In this document: one piece after another, positions 1 to 8,847 of the stretch
Position numbering within the stretch: position 1 is the first letter of the stretch
Layout: every line of letters starts with the position of its first letter
Source: Williamsia sp.
GTDB taxonomy: Bacteria > Bacteroidota > Bacteroidia > Chitinophagales > Chitinophagaceae
Length of the DNA: 64,000 bases
Assembly (NCBI GenBank): GCA_015069695.1
Contig: JADCRZ010000020.1
Coordinates: 53,307 to 117,306, forward strand
Reading direction: 5' to 3'
Notes under the pieces: generated by a model
The model's input: only the letters and a program-made list of their open reading frames with translations
What the model was told of the DNA's origin: nothing
Databases searched by the model: none
Position numbers and translations under genes: made by a program

Positions 1-1
1 G

Positions 2-109
2 CCCAGGATCGGCTGCGGTTTGGCTGGCGGCACCTGGGATAAGATTGAACCATTGATACAATCTGCATGCACCCACAAAGGCGTTAAGGTGGTAGTCTAT
101 GATCTTTAA
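2..109 (+). CDS. Macro domain protein, C-terminal end (partial)
   Basis: The window opens inside a gene. Reading from base 2 gives 35 codons and a TAA, with the sequence PRIGCGLAGGTWDKIEPLI and an end in VVVYDL. This is the typical final helix-strand of macro (ADP-ribose/O-acetyl-ADP-ribose binding) domains, where the IGCGLAGG loop contacts the distal ribose. Such proteins often remove ADP-ribose or deacetylate O-acetyl-ADP-ribose. Only the C-terminus is present, so substrate and start cannot be judged. Confidence 0.6.
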   Translation, partial: PRIGCGLAGGTWDKIEPLIQSACTHKGVKVVVYDL

Positions 110-271
110 GTCATGCATGTTCCATTTCAATGCCATGACCTGTGATGTACCTCCAATATGGGGCAGATAATGCGGGAAATTAAGAGATAAATGATCCGTA
201 CACCAATATAGGATACTGATAAAGTAGAGTTTTCGAACTTTGAATCACCTGCATTAAACAACAGTATCGTT

Positions 272-661
272 ATGGGCTCAGTAAAGATGTTTACATTTAT
301 TTTAGGGTGGTCCCTGGCCGGTCTTTTAAAGACAGCGCAAAATGTCTGTATCGACCAGAGAACATGGGATGGAATTTTCGTGATCTACACAAAAAGCCGG
401 CAGTGCGAGTTTTTAAGAACAAAAGCTGTTTTTAAAAAAGACCACTCCTTTTTGCTTTCCTCAAGCTGTAATGGTAGTGATAATAAAATGGAGCGCAAGC
501 GCACCAGACCAGGCCGGTGGGCTTTCTTAAAAGACAGCCTTATAGAAGTAAATTTTGTCAAAATGCAATCCATGAAATTTAAGATCGTGTCTGACAGCAT
601 GTTGGAATTGCAAACAGGATCGAAATTCAGCAGACCGGTATACAAGCGTACTGAGGAATAG
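272..661 (+). CDS. Small hypothetical protein, possibly secreted
   Basis: 129 codons, family not recognised. The N-terminus has a hydrophobic stretch (FTFILGWSLAGLL) that could be a weak signal peptide; an in-frame ATG at 287 would start directly at it. The C-terminal half (WAFLKDSLIEVNF, then KFKIVSDSMLELQ) reads like the last strands of a small lipocalin-like or NlpE/META-like barrel, as seen in many small Bacteroidota envelope proteins. That comparison is inference from pattern only. No operon partner is visible. Confidence 0.45.
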   Translation: MGSVKMFTFILGWSLAGLLKTAQNVCIDQRTWDGIFVIYTKSRQCEFLRTKAVFKKDHSFLLSSSCNGSDNKMERKRTRPGRWAFLKDSLIEVNFVKMQSMKFKIVSDSMLELQTGSKFSRPVYKRTEE

Positions 662-890
662 CATATGGATACAATTAAAGTAATACCTTGCTTGAGCTGC
701 GCCCAAGCGGACTTCAGGGGCACCCATAAGTAAACGTGAAGTTTTCACAACATTTGATCCGGTTAGATGAACTCACAAAAACCCTTGAACGAAGGACTAC
801 AACAAAAACCGTCTACGCTGAACTGTACATGGACTGTTCCACGTCCTTGATCTGGATCCTGTTCAAAGCAAAGTTTACCTGCAGGCCACA

Positions 891-919
891 AAAAAACACC
901 CGCCGAAGCAGGTGTTTTT
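891..919. terminator. Bidirectional rho-independent terminator
   Basis: Arms AAAAACACC (892-900) and GGTGTTTTT (911-919) flank an inner GC/GC pair closing a CGAA tetraloop. T-runs are available on both strands. It lies 25 bases beyond the stop of the minus-strand T9SS gene ending at 945, so that gene is the likely user. Confidence 0.7.
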
Positions 920-944
920 GATTGTTAATATGAAGAAGCTTGAC

Positions 945-2243
945 TTATTTTACCATGATCGTAGAATGTAGCTTTACTTCGTTGCCTATCAACTGCAGGT
1001 GGTAAATACCGGCCGCCAGTGAAGGAAGCTGTATGGATAGCGACATCTCGCCACCCGTATGGTTGACGGTCTGCCTGTACACGATGATGCCCGATCCATT
1101 GCTGATCTGCAACGAATAGGTGCTCTTTGGCAGCTCGTTTGTAGCCACCGTTAATCGTTGGTCAAGAACCGGGTTTGGCTTTATGGTAAGAGAACCAGCC
1201 TGCAATGCCTTCTGCACTATCTGTATATTGCTGTAAATAAACGAACCATCTTTGTCAACCATTTTCAACCGGTAATAATGCTTGCTGCCTGCATCAGGCT
1301 GATGTTTGAAAGAATAGTGCCCTTCTCCGCTGGTTTGATTGGCGACGACTTCTCCTGCTTTTAAGAACACCGTACCATTGCTGCTGTATTCAACCTCGTA
1401 CTTCTGTAGATCAATTTCCCGGGCAGTTTCCCAGTTCAGTTCAATTCCGGCCGGCTTCCACTGTGCAGTGAACTTTACCAGGCGTACCGGTAATACACCC
1501 AGTGCAAATGCGGTAGCGTCCAGGGCCGAAAACCAATCATTTTGCCAGGTACTGCTGTTCATCACCTCCGTCTTATAACCGGCTGTCGACAATCCTGTCC
1601 GGGCACCCCTGTAATGAATATAAGGATTCAGGAAAGGGGTACTATGAAAAACACTATAGGAGGCAAGATCTGAAGGCAGGTAAGTAGTTTCATCTGAAAC
1701 AACGGTTTCACCTGATTCAGGATCCGATGTTAAATAGTCATTGAGCCAGGCACTGATGCTGATGGCCTTTCCGCTGAAAGTAGCGGCATCATTGTTATTA
1801 GAAGAATACCCGTTTCCGGATGCAGACTGATAAACCGTAATCTGGTCGCCATCCTGTATCATAAGCGAAACATTGGGAGTACCCGCGTTGGAAAATACAG
1901 TTGTAGTACCGATGTTGGCCGTATATGGCGAAGCCGTTTTCGTAACTACAACCGTGCCGGGAGGAATGGCATTCGCCGTTGTATTGGTCCAGGTCGCAAT
2001 TTCCTCAACATTCCTGGCATTTCCGGCCGCAGTGGTTGGCTCAGTGCTGTTCCAGCCGTTGTTCGTAAAAAAGATTCTAGTTCCCGGCTGAAGCGTAACC
2101 CAGGTAACAAAGGCAATATCTGAATTGCCTGCATTGATGCCTGTCAACATTACATCGCCGGGATTGAGCGTAGTTTGCGCATGTAAATTACCCGCCATCA
2201 ATGAACCGATAACCCAAAGAAATAAGTAAACGTTTTTTAGCAT
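945..2243 (-). CDS. Secreted T9SS-sorted protein with lamin-tail-like N-terminal region
   Basis: 432 residues with a clear signal peptide ending in LHAQ at about residue 23. The first part (GDVMLTGINAGNSDIAFV, then RIFFTNNGWN and IPPGTVVV) matches a recurrent extracellular beta-sandwich region of Bacteroidota surface proteins, in which aromatic FTNNGW and IPPGT turns are typical. A fibronectin-like linker starts near LPVRLVKFTAQW (about residue 252) and is followed by a T9SS type A sorting domain (about 355-432), recognisable by IKPNPV, an Asn-His-Thr-Gly-Gly turn and AGIYHLQL. The protein is therefore expected to cross the outer membrane through T9SS and be anchored or released. Substrate or ligand unknown. 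It is alone on its strand, with a terminator just downstream. Confidence 0.8.
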   Translation of the reverse strand: MLKNVYLFLWVIGSLMAGNLHAQTTLNPGDVMLTGINAGNSDIAFVTWVTLQPGTRIFFTNNGWNSTEPTTAAGNARNVEEIATWTNTTANAIPPGTVVVTKTASPYTANIGTTTVFSNAGTPNVSLMIQDGDQITVYQSASGNGYSSNNNDAATFSGKAISISAWLNDYLTSDPESGETVVSDETTYLPSDLASYSVFHSTPFLNPYIHYRGARTGLSTAGYKTEVMNSSTWQNDWFSALDATAFALGVLPVRLVKFTAQWKPAGIELNWETAREIDLQKYEVEYSSNGTVFLKAGEVVANQTSGEGHYSFKHQPDAGSKHYYRLKMVDKDGSFIYSNIQIVQKALQAGSLTIKPNPVLDQRLTVATNELPKSTYSLQISNGSGIIVYRQTVNHTGGEMSLSIQLPSLAAGIYHLQLIGNEVKLHSTIMVK

Positions 2244-2520
2244 AGTGTTAGGATTTTAAATATGCTCTTAACGCATTATTTTTTTGAAAATTATCACAGG
2301 ACGACTTTATTAATATAGAATGGTGAAGGCCTGTTTGTTCCCGGCTGTTTTTCCGTTGTATTTTGCACGGCTTAGCGATAGGATCTATGCTGAATCCCGG
2401 CTCATTGCGAAACACTACAAAGTTGACGATCAATCCTTCTGGTGGAGATAAACAGGTTGTTGCACAGATACATTGCTGTCCAAAATCTCGTTGGCATTAC
2501 AGTTCCGGTAGCCGTGCCGG

Positions 2521-2808
2521 CTAACAATTGTGGTGCCGGCCTTGTAGTACGATCTGCTCACCGATCCACTCAACGAACGCGTCTGAAATAAACAGCAGCT
2601 TCTTTTCGCTGAACCATTTGCAGTTCTCATCCTGTTTGACAACAAACGTACAGGACCCACGCTCGGGATGGATGCAGTAGATAAAGTAGTTGCCCGATGG
2701 CCTGATTCCTGGATTTGCCGGATACATCTCCGGATGTACTGCCAGGTATCCCGTCTCGGTTCCTTCGTGGAAAGTGAGATTGAACGAGCCATAGAAGAAG
2801 TTTTCCAT
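2521..2808 (-). CDS. Hypothetical 95-residue protein
   Basis: 95 residues starting MENFFYGSFNLTF; no signal peptide or membrane segment. Alternating aromatic and polar residues (GNYFIYCIHPE, CTFVVKQDEN, KKLLFISDAFVEWIGEQI) suggest a small mixed alpha/beta cytoplasmic domain. Its composition is protein-like, whereas the longer overlapping frame in the same DNA is arginine/serine-rich and looks like a shadow. Family not recognised. Confidence 0.5.
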   Translation of the reverse strand: MENFFYGSFNLTFHEGTETGYLAVHPEMYPANPGIRPSGNYFIYCIHPERGSCTFVVKQDENCKWFSEKKLLFISDAFVEWIGEQIVLQGRHHNC

Positions 2809-2993
2809 ACAGATAATATGTAGAAAGTGAGTGGATAAACGAATTTGACAGACATATTATATATGCAGGCAGATTGTTTTCTTACAAAATATTGCTTTAA
2901 CGGAAATCGCCCCTTCTTGGGCAAGTCTTTGGACAGCCTTCCTTGCACCGCAGTGGACACATGCCTGGTAAACACTTCATTGTGCACCTGCCC

Positions 2994-3653
2994 TTAATAT
3001 CTTTGCATATCGGGATGAAGGGTGAGGTATACGTCCAATACATCGGTCTCCTTTTGATGAACAATGATACCGGTGCAGATTTCCTGGTTGTTGGCAACAG
3101 TCTCAAAAGCAATGCCTTGATCCCGGTCGTCATAAACCAGGTATGTTTTGCTGCCCCCTTTATAAGATCCCACTTTCTTGAGACCAGGGAAAGACTGCCG
3201 TATGAAGGAAAGGGAAGAATCCACCTGGGCACCTTTATCTGTAGAAAAAAAGGATGAAGTTGTACGGATTTGCCGCACGGTTTTTTCCCGCATCGTACTG
3301 TCTTTGTAGGTGGTGTAGATATTCAGTTCTGTGGCATGGCCGTTTTTACTCCCTTTTCCTTTCCAGGTTAACCATGCTTTCCCCATAGCGGCATCACTCA
3401 TGTCAGGACGGCCCAGCAGGCGTTCAAGTTCAGCAGCAGCTGTGCCAAGAAGGGTTTTCCCAATACGCTCTCCCGGCACAATGATTTTGCTAGCTGAAAT
3501 CTCTGGGACATGTTGCAAACCAGGATGCGTGTCCGGCTTTGATGGGATCGTTGAATCCATCGCATGAGCGATGGGACTTTGCTGGTCCTTTGCTGCAGGT
3601 TTTGTTGCTTGCCGGCACGAGAAAAAGAAACATGCAAGCAGTAACCATTTCAT
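2994..3653 (-). CDS. Hypothetical lipoprotein
   Basis: 219 residues from the ATG at 3653, chosen because it begins directly at a lipoprotein signal peptide (MKWLLLACFFFSC, lipobox ending at Cys13). The open frame extends 11 codons upstream without a better signal. The mature part has a low-complexity linker (to about residue 45), then a globular region with IGKTLLGTAAAELERLLGRP. Proteins of this shape compare a stored parameter against a computed one, but no function is known to me. Expected at the periplasmic face of a membrane. Confidence 0.65.
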   Translation of the reverse strand: MKWLLLACFFFSCRQATKPAAKDQQSPIAHAMDSTIPSKPDTHPGLQHVPEISASKIIVPGERIGKTLLGTAAAELERLLGRPDMSDAAMGKAWLTWKGKGSKNGHATELNIYTTYKDSTMREKTVRQIRTTSSFFSTDKGAQVDSSLSFIRQSFPGLKKVGSYKGGSKTYLVYDDRDQGIAFETVANNQEICTGIIVHQKETDVLDVYLTLHPDMQRY

Positions 3654-3786
3654 GGTACTACTTCTGAGAAGTAACAAAAAAACCATACCGGAACCCTGGC
3701 AGGCTGCGCCGGGACTTTTTTTTTTTATATATCATAGAAGGGATTTAACGCCATGCAAACAACGCTGTTTTATTTTTTTCTACTTT

Positions 3787-4245
3787 TTAAGCAACACGTA
3801 GCTCTGGGGTTGCAGCGATCGCTTTTTCGTATTGATCAGATATGGGATTAATATAACCATGGTCCATTTCTGTGAAAATAGCGTTATTTTCAACAACCCT
3901 TTTTGTTGTGTTATTACTCATGTTTCCTGCAATCAAATCAGGACTGATGTTTGGAAAATCCACAGTGGTGAAGCTATCAACGTCCCTATGACAACTTTGT
4001 TCTCCAACCAGTGATGAAATGGCAATGATATATTTCTTTTTATTGCCAGTTTTATTTTTGTCAGCAACCTTATCCAGAAACGCCTTAGACTGTTGCAGCA
4101 AATAAAACTCTTTGTAATCAGACATCATCTTGAATGCCGGGATTTTTTCTACCACAACAAAGTCCAGCTTATTATACTGCTTGGTATAGAAGCGCTGACA
4201 TACCTGGTTTGTTTTCTGAAGTTCAAGAAAGAAATAGCCACGCAT
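3787..4245 (-). pseudogene. Fragment resembling a DUF4932-type protein
   Basis: An open frame of 152 codons without signal peptide. From about residue 25 (KLDFVVVEKIPAF) to the end it reads as real protein: KEFYLLQQSKAFLDKVADKN, YIIAISSLVGEQS and EMDHGYINPI. The last motif resembles the H-E-F-x-H-S-F-x-N-P signature of DUF4932 proteins, but with His-Glu changed. The first 25 residues are the antisense of the neighbouring membrane-protein fragment. Both ends therefore look truncated. I call it a gene remnant; a short intact gene cannot be excluded. Confidence 0.35.
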
Positions 4246-4485
4246 TCCATTTCATCAAAGATCTGGACACTCGTACTCTTTGCCACGATCATTCAGGTGA
4301 TGACGACCTGTAACTCCTCGACCTTGTTCCAGGTTTGCTTCTACCTGGGCATCATTACAAGAATTGAGATCATCGCCATCATCCTGCTTTTACGGAAATG
4401 GGCCAATGATATTCCAAGCATATACCATGCAGTTTTGATCAGGCAAGGAAAGCCAATAAAACAGCACAAGCTTTTTAACGGATGA
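4170..4485 (+). pseudogene. C-terminal fragment of a CDP-alcohol phosphatidyltransferase-like membrane protein
   Basis: The plus-strand frame from about 4170 to the stop at 4485 encodes hydrophobic segments (LLGIEALTYLVCFLKF, WTLVLFATIIQVM, VCFYLGIITRIEIIAIILLL) and ends RQGKPIKQHKLFNG. This matches the last third of Bacteroidota CDP-alcohol phosphatidyltransferase-family proteins as I remember them. The catalytic D-G-x2-A-R-x8-G-x3-D motif would lie in the missing N-terminal part. The DNA upstream instead holds the opposite-strand fragment above. It is a decayed gene. Confidence 0.45.
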
Positions 4486-4501
4486 TTGGGAGATCATTGT
4501 G

Positions 4502-5239
4502 TTACCCGGCTTGAGCATACCTTGTTTTCCATTTGTCAACATGGACACCCTTCACCAAAAGCCACAAGCTAAGTGAGGTTTCGGCAATAAAGACGGGTAG
4601 AAAAAAGATGGGAAATATAAACTTTGTGGCAAATGGCGCAAGTATCAGCGCAAAGCCGTTGACCAGGTAGCCCAAGCCTGCAACCTGGATCAGTACACCC
4701 AGTGCCTTTGGCAGAAAACCTGACTTGCGGATCAGATACCCATGCACAGGAAAGCAGCACCCGAGAAAAAGCAAGGAAATGCCGTAACCATAGCTATGCG
4801 ATCTGATGGAAAGGTTTGCCATTGCGTTAAGCTGTTCCGGCGTAAAGACCTTCAGCGAGGCAGCAGATTGGTCTAAATAAAACAGCGCCACACCAAGTTG
4901 TAAAACTGCTACCACCTGCACTGTAATGGATATCAAACGAAAGAATGTCGACAGAAGATTCAGGTTTCTGTGGACCGGCCTCAGCAGGAAAAAATAAATC
5001 ATTGCCAGGACAATCGTACAGATAAGGCTCGCGTATTCAGCAGCAACGCCCATGCGCCACAATAGAGCAGATGCCTGGATATTGCCTGCTGTTGCGGCCG
5101 CATTCCCGGCCACAACCAGCTTTCCCCTGAAGAAAAACTCACTGGAAATACCAGCAATAATGATAAACAGGTACAGCATGCCGCCCAGTCGCGCATAGAC
5201 CTGCGGCGAGGGTGCATTTGTTGTAGCATTTGCTTCCAT
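4502..5239 (-). CDS. DUF4386 family membrane protein
   Basis: 245 residues with about six hydrophobic segments (for example GGMLYLFIIIAGISSEFFF, VVAVLQLGVALFYL, GYGISLLFLGCCFPVHGYLI, FIFPIFFLPVFIAETSLSLW). The N-terminal ARLGGMLYLFIIIAG, the central GYGISLLFLGC and the late FIAETSLSLWLLVKG are hallmarks of DUF4386, a membrane family of unknown function common in Bacteroidota and Firmicutes. Full length for the family. Monocistronic on the minus strand. Confidence 0.85.
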   Translation of the reverse strand: MEANATTNAPSPQVYARLGGMLYLFIIIAGISSEFFFRGKLVVAGNAAATAGNIQASALLWRMGVAAEYASLICTIVLAMIYFFLLRPVHRNLNLLSTFFRLISITVQVVAVLQLGVALFYLDQSAASLKVFTPEQLNAMANLSIRSHSYGYGISLLFLGCCFPVHGYLIRKSGFLPKALGVLIQVAGLGYLVNGFALILAPFATKFIFPIFFLPVFIAETSLSLWLLVKGVHVDKWKTRYAQAG

Positions 5240-5638
5240 CTCTTTGATTTTTTCAGTGTGTGTATAAAATAGATCAAAATCCGGAATAGCGGTAGCAGAT
5301 ACGATTGCAGCGTGTTCTTACTGAACAGGCTCAGCTGTCTTTGCCAGGCTGTTGATCAATGGTTTACCGGCCGTAGAAATCTTGTGTTAAACAAAGATCA
5401 GAAAATAATCGATTCTTTGCTGATCATATATCACTGGTTTCCCTGCATTTGTTTTCCGGCTTGGCCCTTTCCCTTTTTGCCGGAAAATTATCCACTGAAA
5501 ATAGCCGTGATAAATGGACATGAGTGCGGAAAGCAGTATTTTGCAGGGGAGAAAGACTGATCAACAAAGAGCGTAGTAACAGCGGTTTACAGACAGGATC
5601 AAGTTTTATTGCTAACGGACTTATACCAAAGCCCCTTT
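5240..5638. other. Gene-free interval
   Basis: 399 bases between two divergent genes. The only open frame (82 codons, from 5312) is rich in Cys, Trp and Phe without any protein-like pattern, and I do not believe it. No repeat or clear TAnnTTTG promoter was found. Confidence 0.4.
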
Positions 5639-5881
5639 ATGGAATTAAAAATCGAGTTTGAACAGCCACCAAATGAAGCGTTGAAAGCTGATGCCCAGGC
5701 CATTGCAGATCAGCTGCGCAATAAGATTGAGCCTTTTATGGAAACGATCGAAAAGGAGCATGTACAGCTTACCCTTTACTTTTTGGAAACCGGGACCTGC
5801 AGGCTGTTGATAGATGCATCGCCGGAACTGCAGAAAGAAATCAGCGACCTGGTAGGACCGGTGGAAACATGGACCAAATAA
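5639..5881 (+). CDS. Small hypothetical protein
   Basis: 80 residues from the ATG at 5639 (MELKIEFEQPP), preferred over the upstream start at 5609 because the extra ten residues are not protein-like. Acidic, soluble, with an amphipathic helix (ALKADAQAIADQLRNKIEPF) followed by strands (VQLTLYFLETGTCRLLIDA). Family not recognised. A convergent terminator follows. Confidence 0.55.
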   Translation: MELKIEFEQPPNEALKADAQAIADQLRNKIEPFMETIEKEHVQLTLYFLETGTCRLLIDASPELQKEISDLVGPVETWTK

Positions 5882-5943
5882 CTGAGCCCCTTGTTGAAGA
5901 CTGCCCTGTTTCAATGCGCCTTGTACAAGTCTTCAGTTTATCA

Positions 5944-5981
5944 AAAAACCGGATCCCTGTTTTCATCCGGTCCGGCTTTTT
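5944..5981. terminator. Bidirectional terminator between convergent genes
   Basis: Arms AAAAACCGGA (5944-5953) and TCCGGCTTTTT (5971-5981) with one mismatch, plus an alternative inner CCGGAT/ATCCGG pairing. T-runs on both strands suit the convergent genes ending at 5881 (+) and 6002 (-). Confidence 0.65.
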
Positions 5982-6001
5982 GATGTGTTGCTTGTGCCTG
6001 C

Positions 6002-6670
6002 TCAGAACCTGAAAGACATACCACCATGCAGGATAAATTTACCATACCCGGCTTCTGCAAATAACCCGGCCCGTTTTGAGAGATTGAACTTTGCGCCTAT
6101 CCCCGCCTGGTAGGCCAGACCGGGAAGATTGTTTGCCGACACACCATCTATTTTTGCACCGGTGACATCCGTATATTGCTGCGACCAGGTATTTAAGCCG
6201 ATCGCAGTCCGGATATAAGGACTTACCACCTGTGAGTTAACCGGCATATAACGAACCAGGTCAACCAGGAAGCTCCAGTTGGTGAGCTTGCCTGTAAAGG
6301 CCGCGCTGCCCGTTGAATTATAATCATAGTAGGGTGCCGATACAGTGCCGTGGGTTGCCAGCAAACCAATGCTCATGTACCGGCTGAACTGGTAATCTAC
6401 CGCAGCCGTAAGGGGTCCCTGCTGTGAAGCGCTTCCGATATAAGCTTGATAAAATGCAGGAAGATAGCTTTTGTCCAGGTTGGGAAAGCCATAACCTACA
6501 GATATGTTCAGGGACGGTTTGAATGCTCCAAGGTCTTCCCGGGAGTATTCCGGAGAGCGCCGGTCATGGTAACGTCTATCCATCGGTGGCCGAATATAAT
6601 ATTGTGCTTCTGTATATGTGGAACAAAGAACAGCAGCAAGAAAAAAGACGAACACAAGATGCTTCTTCAT
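6002..6670 (-). CDS. Outer-membrane beta-barrel protein
   Basis: 222 residues from the ATG at 6670, which starts at a good signal peptide (MKKHLVFVFFLAAVLCSTYT, ending EAQ). After an Arg/Tyr-rich linker the protein shows alternating strands: LNISVGYGFP, AVDYQFSRYMSIGLLAT, YIRTAIGLNTW, AGIGAKFNLSKRAGLFAEAG. It ends in GGMSFRF, the C-terminal aromatic strand typical of Gram-negative barrels. It resembles small OmpA/OmpW-like eight-stranded barrels. Function unknown. Confidence 0.7.
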   Translation of the reverse strand: MKKHLVFVFFLAAVLCSTYTEAQYYIRPPMDRRYHDRRSPEYSREDLGAFKPSLNISVGYGFPNLDKSYLPAFYQAYIGSASQQGPLTAAVDYQFSRYMSIGLLATHGTVSAPYYDYNSTGSAAFTGKLTNWSFLVDLVRYMPVNSQVVSPYIRTAIGLNTWSQQYTDVTGAKIDGVSANNLPGLAYQAGIGAKFNLSKRAGLFAEAGYGKFILHGGMSFRF

Positions 6671-6865
6671 AAAAAGAAATTTTGTCTGGTAGAACAAGAC
6701 TACCCCAGCCTGGTTTAACGTTGGGTGGCAAAGCGTTTGTTAACAGGATCGTCCATCCCGGCAGCAAAGCAGCAATCATTTTTAAAAAGCAGCGTCGACA
6801 GGAACAGGCTACCGGTATTCAAGGAATTGTAACTTGGATCCACCGCTTGCCAGGAACAGCCAACT

Positions 6866-7621
6866 ATGGACAATGACCTTGCATATAAATTTGTTAGACC
6901 AGACAAAGCACTCGCTGATTTTGTAGAAAGCTTTTGGCTCCTGCAGAATCATTCGGACATGGACAAAGAAGTTGTTGTACTGCCTGACGGGCGGATCGAT
7001 TTGTTTCTCTCGCTATCGGCAACCGAACCCTTTCATGTAACGCTGCTGGGAATAGGAACACAACCCGACAAAACAACTGTATTAGCTCAAACAGTGGTGT
7101 TTGCCATCAGTTTCAGATTGCTCGCAGCTGAATATATTTTTCACACTTCTTTTTCGAACCTGGTAGACAAAGCCACCCATTTACCGGTCAACTTTTGGGG
7201 TTTTAGTGCGGCGGATATAACCGACTTTGAAGCTTTCTGCAGAAAAGCTTCGCAAAAAATACAGGAGCACCTGAACAAAGAAACTGACAGCAGAAAACGA
7301 AAACTCTTTGACCTGGTTTATTCCTCCCAGGGCTCGATGACGGTCAAAGAACTCGCTGAAAAAGCATTCTGGAGCAGCCGGCAAATCAACCGCTACTTCA
7401 ACCAACAATTTGGCATTTCATTAAAGACCTATTGCAGCATCCTTCGCTTCCGTGCTTCGTTTCAGCACATCAAAGAAGGCAAATTATTTCCTGACCAAAA
7501 TTTTGCCGACCAATCGCACTTCATCAGAGAAATAAAAAAGCTATCCGGCGCTTTGCCCAAAGAACTGAGCCAAAATAAAAACGACCGATTTATACAATTC
7601 TGGGCCCTCTCCAAAAAATAG
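6866..7621 (+). CDS. AraC-family transcriptional regulator (DUF6597 N-terminal domain)
   Basis: 251 residues. The N-terminal half (VRPDKALADFVESFWLL, VVVLPDGRIDLFL) is the DUF6597/cupin-like sensor domain common in Bacteroidota AraC regulators. The C-terminal half carries two helix-turn-helix units, the first being TVKELAEKAFWSSRQINRYF and the second around FADQSHFIREIKKLSG. The stop lies 25 bases upstream of the flavin monooxygenase ATG, so the two are probably co-transcribed and the regulator likely controls that enzyme. Confidence 0.85.
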   Translation: MDNDLAYKFVRPDKALADFVESFWLLQNHSDMDKEVVVLPDGRIDLFLSLSATEPFHVTLLGIGTQPDKTTVLAQTVVFAISFRLLAAEYIFHTSFSNLVDKATHLPVNFWGFSAADITDFEAFCRKASQKIQEHLNKETDSRKRKLFDLVYSSQGSMTVKELAEKAFWSSRQINRYFNQQFGISLKTYCSILRFRASFQHIKEGKLFPDQNFADQSHFIREIKKLSGALPKELSQNKNDRFIQFWALSKK

Positions 7622-7646
7622 TTTTGTGTTGAAAATAAAATTCAAC

Positions 7647-8792
7647 ATGTTATTAGCAGATAAAAAAATAGCAATCACCGGGGGTGGTCCGGGCGGTCTC
7701 ACCCTGGCCCGGCTTTTACAGCTCAAAGGGGCCCACGTGAATGTATATGAGCGTGATGTTAACCGGGATGTGCGCGTGCAAGGAGCCACCCTTGACCTGC
7801 ATGAGGAATCGGGGCTGGAGGCTCTTCGCAGGGCAGGTCTGATCGAAGCTTTTTATGCCCGTTACCGTCCCCATGCAGGCAGGATGCGCATTACAGACAA
7901 GAATGGAACTATTTACCTGGACGACCATGCTGCAGAAAATGCCTATGCAGAAGACCGTCCGGAAATTGACAGGGCCCCACTCCGTGAAATCTTGCTGGAC
8001 TCGCTCAAACCGGGCACGGTTGTTTGGGACAGCCATTTTGTTTCCATGGAACAGCAAAACAAGGGATGGCTTCTGCATTTTAAAAGGGGTTCATCGGCTT
8101 ATGCAGACCTTGTGATCGCTGCAGACGGTGCCAACTCAAAAATCCGGCCTTATATCACAGACATCCAGCCTGTTTACTCGGGCATCACCATTGTTGAAGG
8201 CAACGTGTATGATGCCCCAAAAAACGCCCCTCAACTCTGGGAATGGGTAAAAGGAGGAAAACTGTTTGCTTTTGGTGACCAGCAATCGCTGATCCTGAGC
8301 GCAAAGGGAGAAGGCAGTTTGTCTTTTTACACCGGCTGCCGGGTTGAAGAAAACTGGGCCCGGGAAAGCGGCATTGACTTTAACAATAAGCTGCAGGTTT
8401 TTGATTGGTTCAAAGAGGCTTTTGGCTCATGGAACAGCAGCTGGCAGGAGCTGTTTGCAACAGATTCAGTTTGGTTCATACCCCGGCCTCAATATCATTT
8501 TCCCCTCAACCAACAGTGGATTACCCTGCCTAATCTGACAATGCTGGGAGATGCAGCCCATCGCATGCCACCCTATGCGGGCGAAGGCGTAAACATGGCC
8601 ATGCAGGATGCATTTGAACTAGCAGAATGGCTGACCAGCAAGCATGCTGATACCATTGAAATGGCACTTGCAAAGTACGAAAACCAAATGCTCAACCGGG
8701 CATCTGAAGTCACCCAATTTTCTTTGGACAACACCGAACTGCTTCACTCAGAAGACGCCCTGCACAAAATGATTGCAATGATGAACGGATAG
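7647..8792 (+). CDS. FAD-dependent monooxygenase, TetX-like
   Basis: 381 residues from the ATG at 7647; a GTG at 7626 would add seven. Rossmann FAD motif GGGPGG near residue 11, second FAD motif LGDAAHRMPPYAGEGVNMAM and the DLVIAADGANS stretch place it in the flavin monooxygenase group closest to tetracycline destructases such as TetX. Aligned by eye, however, the TetX drug contacts I remember (Gln192, Arg213, Phe224, His234, Gly236) correspond here to Glu, Lys, Ile, Ser and Tyr. A different aromatic or polyketide-like substrate is therefore more likely than tetracycline. The AraC gene just upstream suggests inducible expression. Confidence 0.8.
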   Translation: MLLADKKIAITGGGPGGLTLARLLQLKGAHVNVYERDVNRDVRVQGATLDLHEESGLEALRRAGLIEAFYARYRPHAGRMRITDKNGTIYLDDHAAENAYAEDRPEIDRAPLREILLDSLKPGTVVWDSHFVSMEQQNKGWLLHFKRGSSAYADLVIAADGANSKIRPYITDIQPVYSGITIVEGNVYDAPKNAPQLWEWVKGGKLFAFGDQQSLILSAKGEGSLSFYTGCRVEENWARESGIDFNNKLQVFDWFKEAFGSWNSSWQELFATDSVWFIPRPQYHFPLNQQWITLPNLTMLGDAAHRMPPYAGEGVNMAMQDAFELAEWLTSKHADTIEMALAKYENQMLNRASEVTQFSLDNTELLHSEDALHKMIAMMNG

Positions 8793-8847
8793 GGCATTAA
8801 TTTCGGCTACCCAGTAAAACCGTTTTCATACTGGAGCCCGTCAGCAA

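Noticed and set aside
736..921. 61-codon plus-strand frame
   Set aside because: Runs into a terminator hairpin, ends in a Arg/Cys-rich tail and lacks any conserved pattern.
2430..2987. Open frame of 185 codons on the minus strand
   Set aside because: It overlaps the more protein-like 95-residue frame, is very rich in Arg/Ser and shows no pattern; treated as a shadow.
5312..5560. 82-codon plus-strand frame in the gap
   Set aside because: Cys/Trp/Phe-rich composition without signal or domain pattern.
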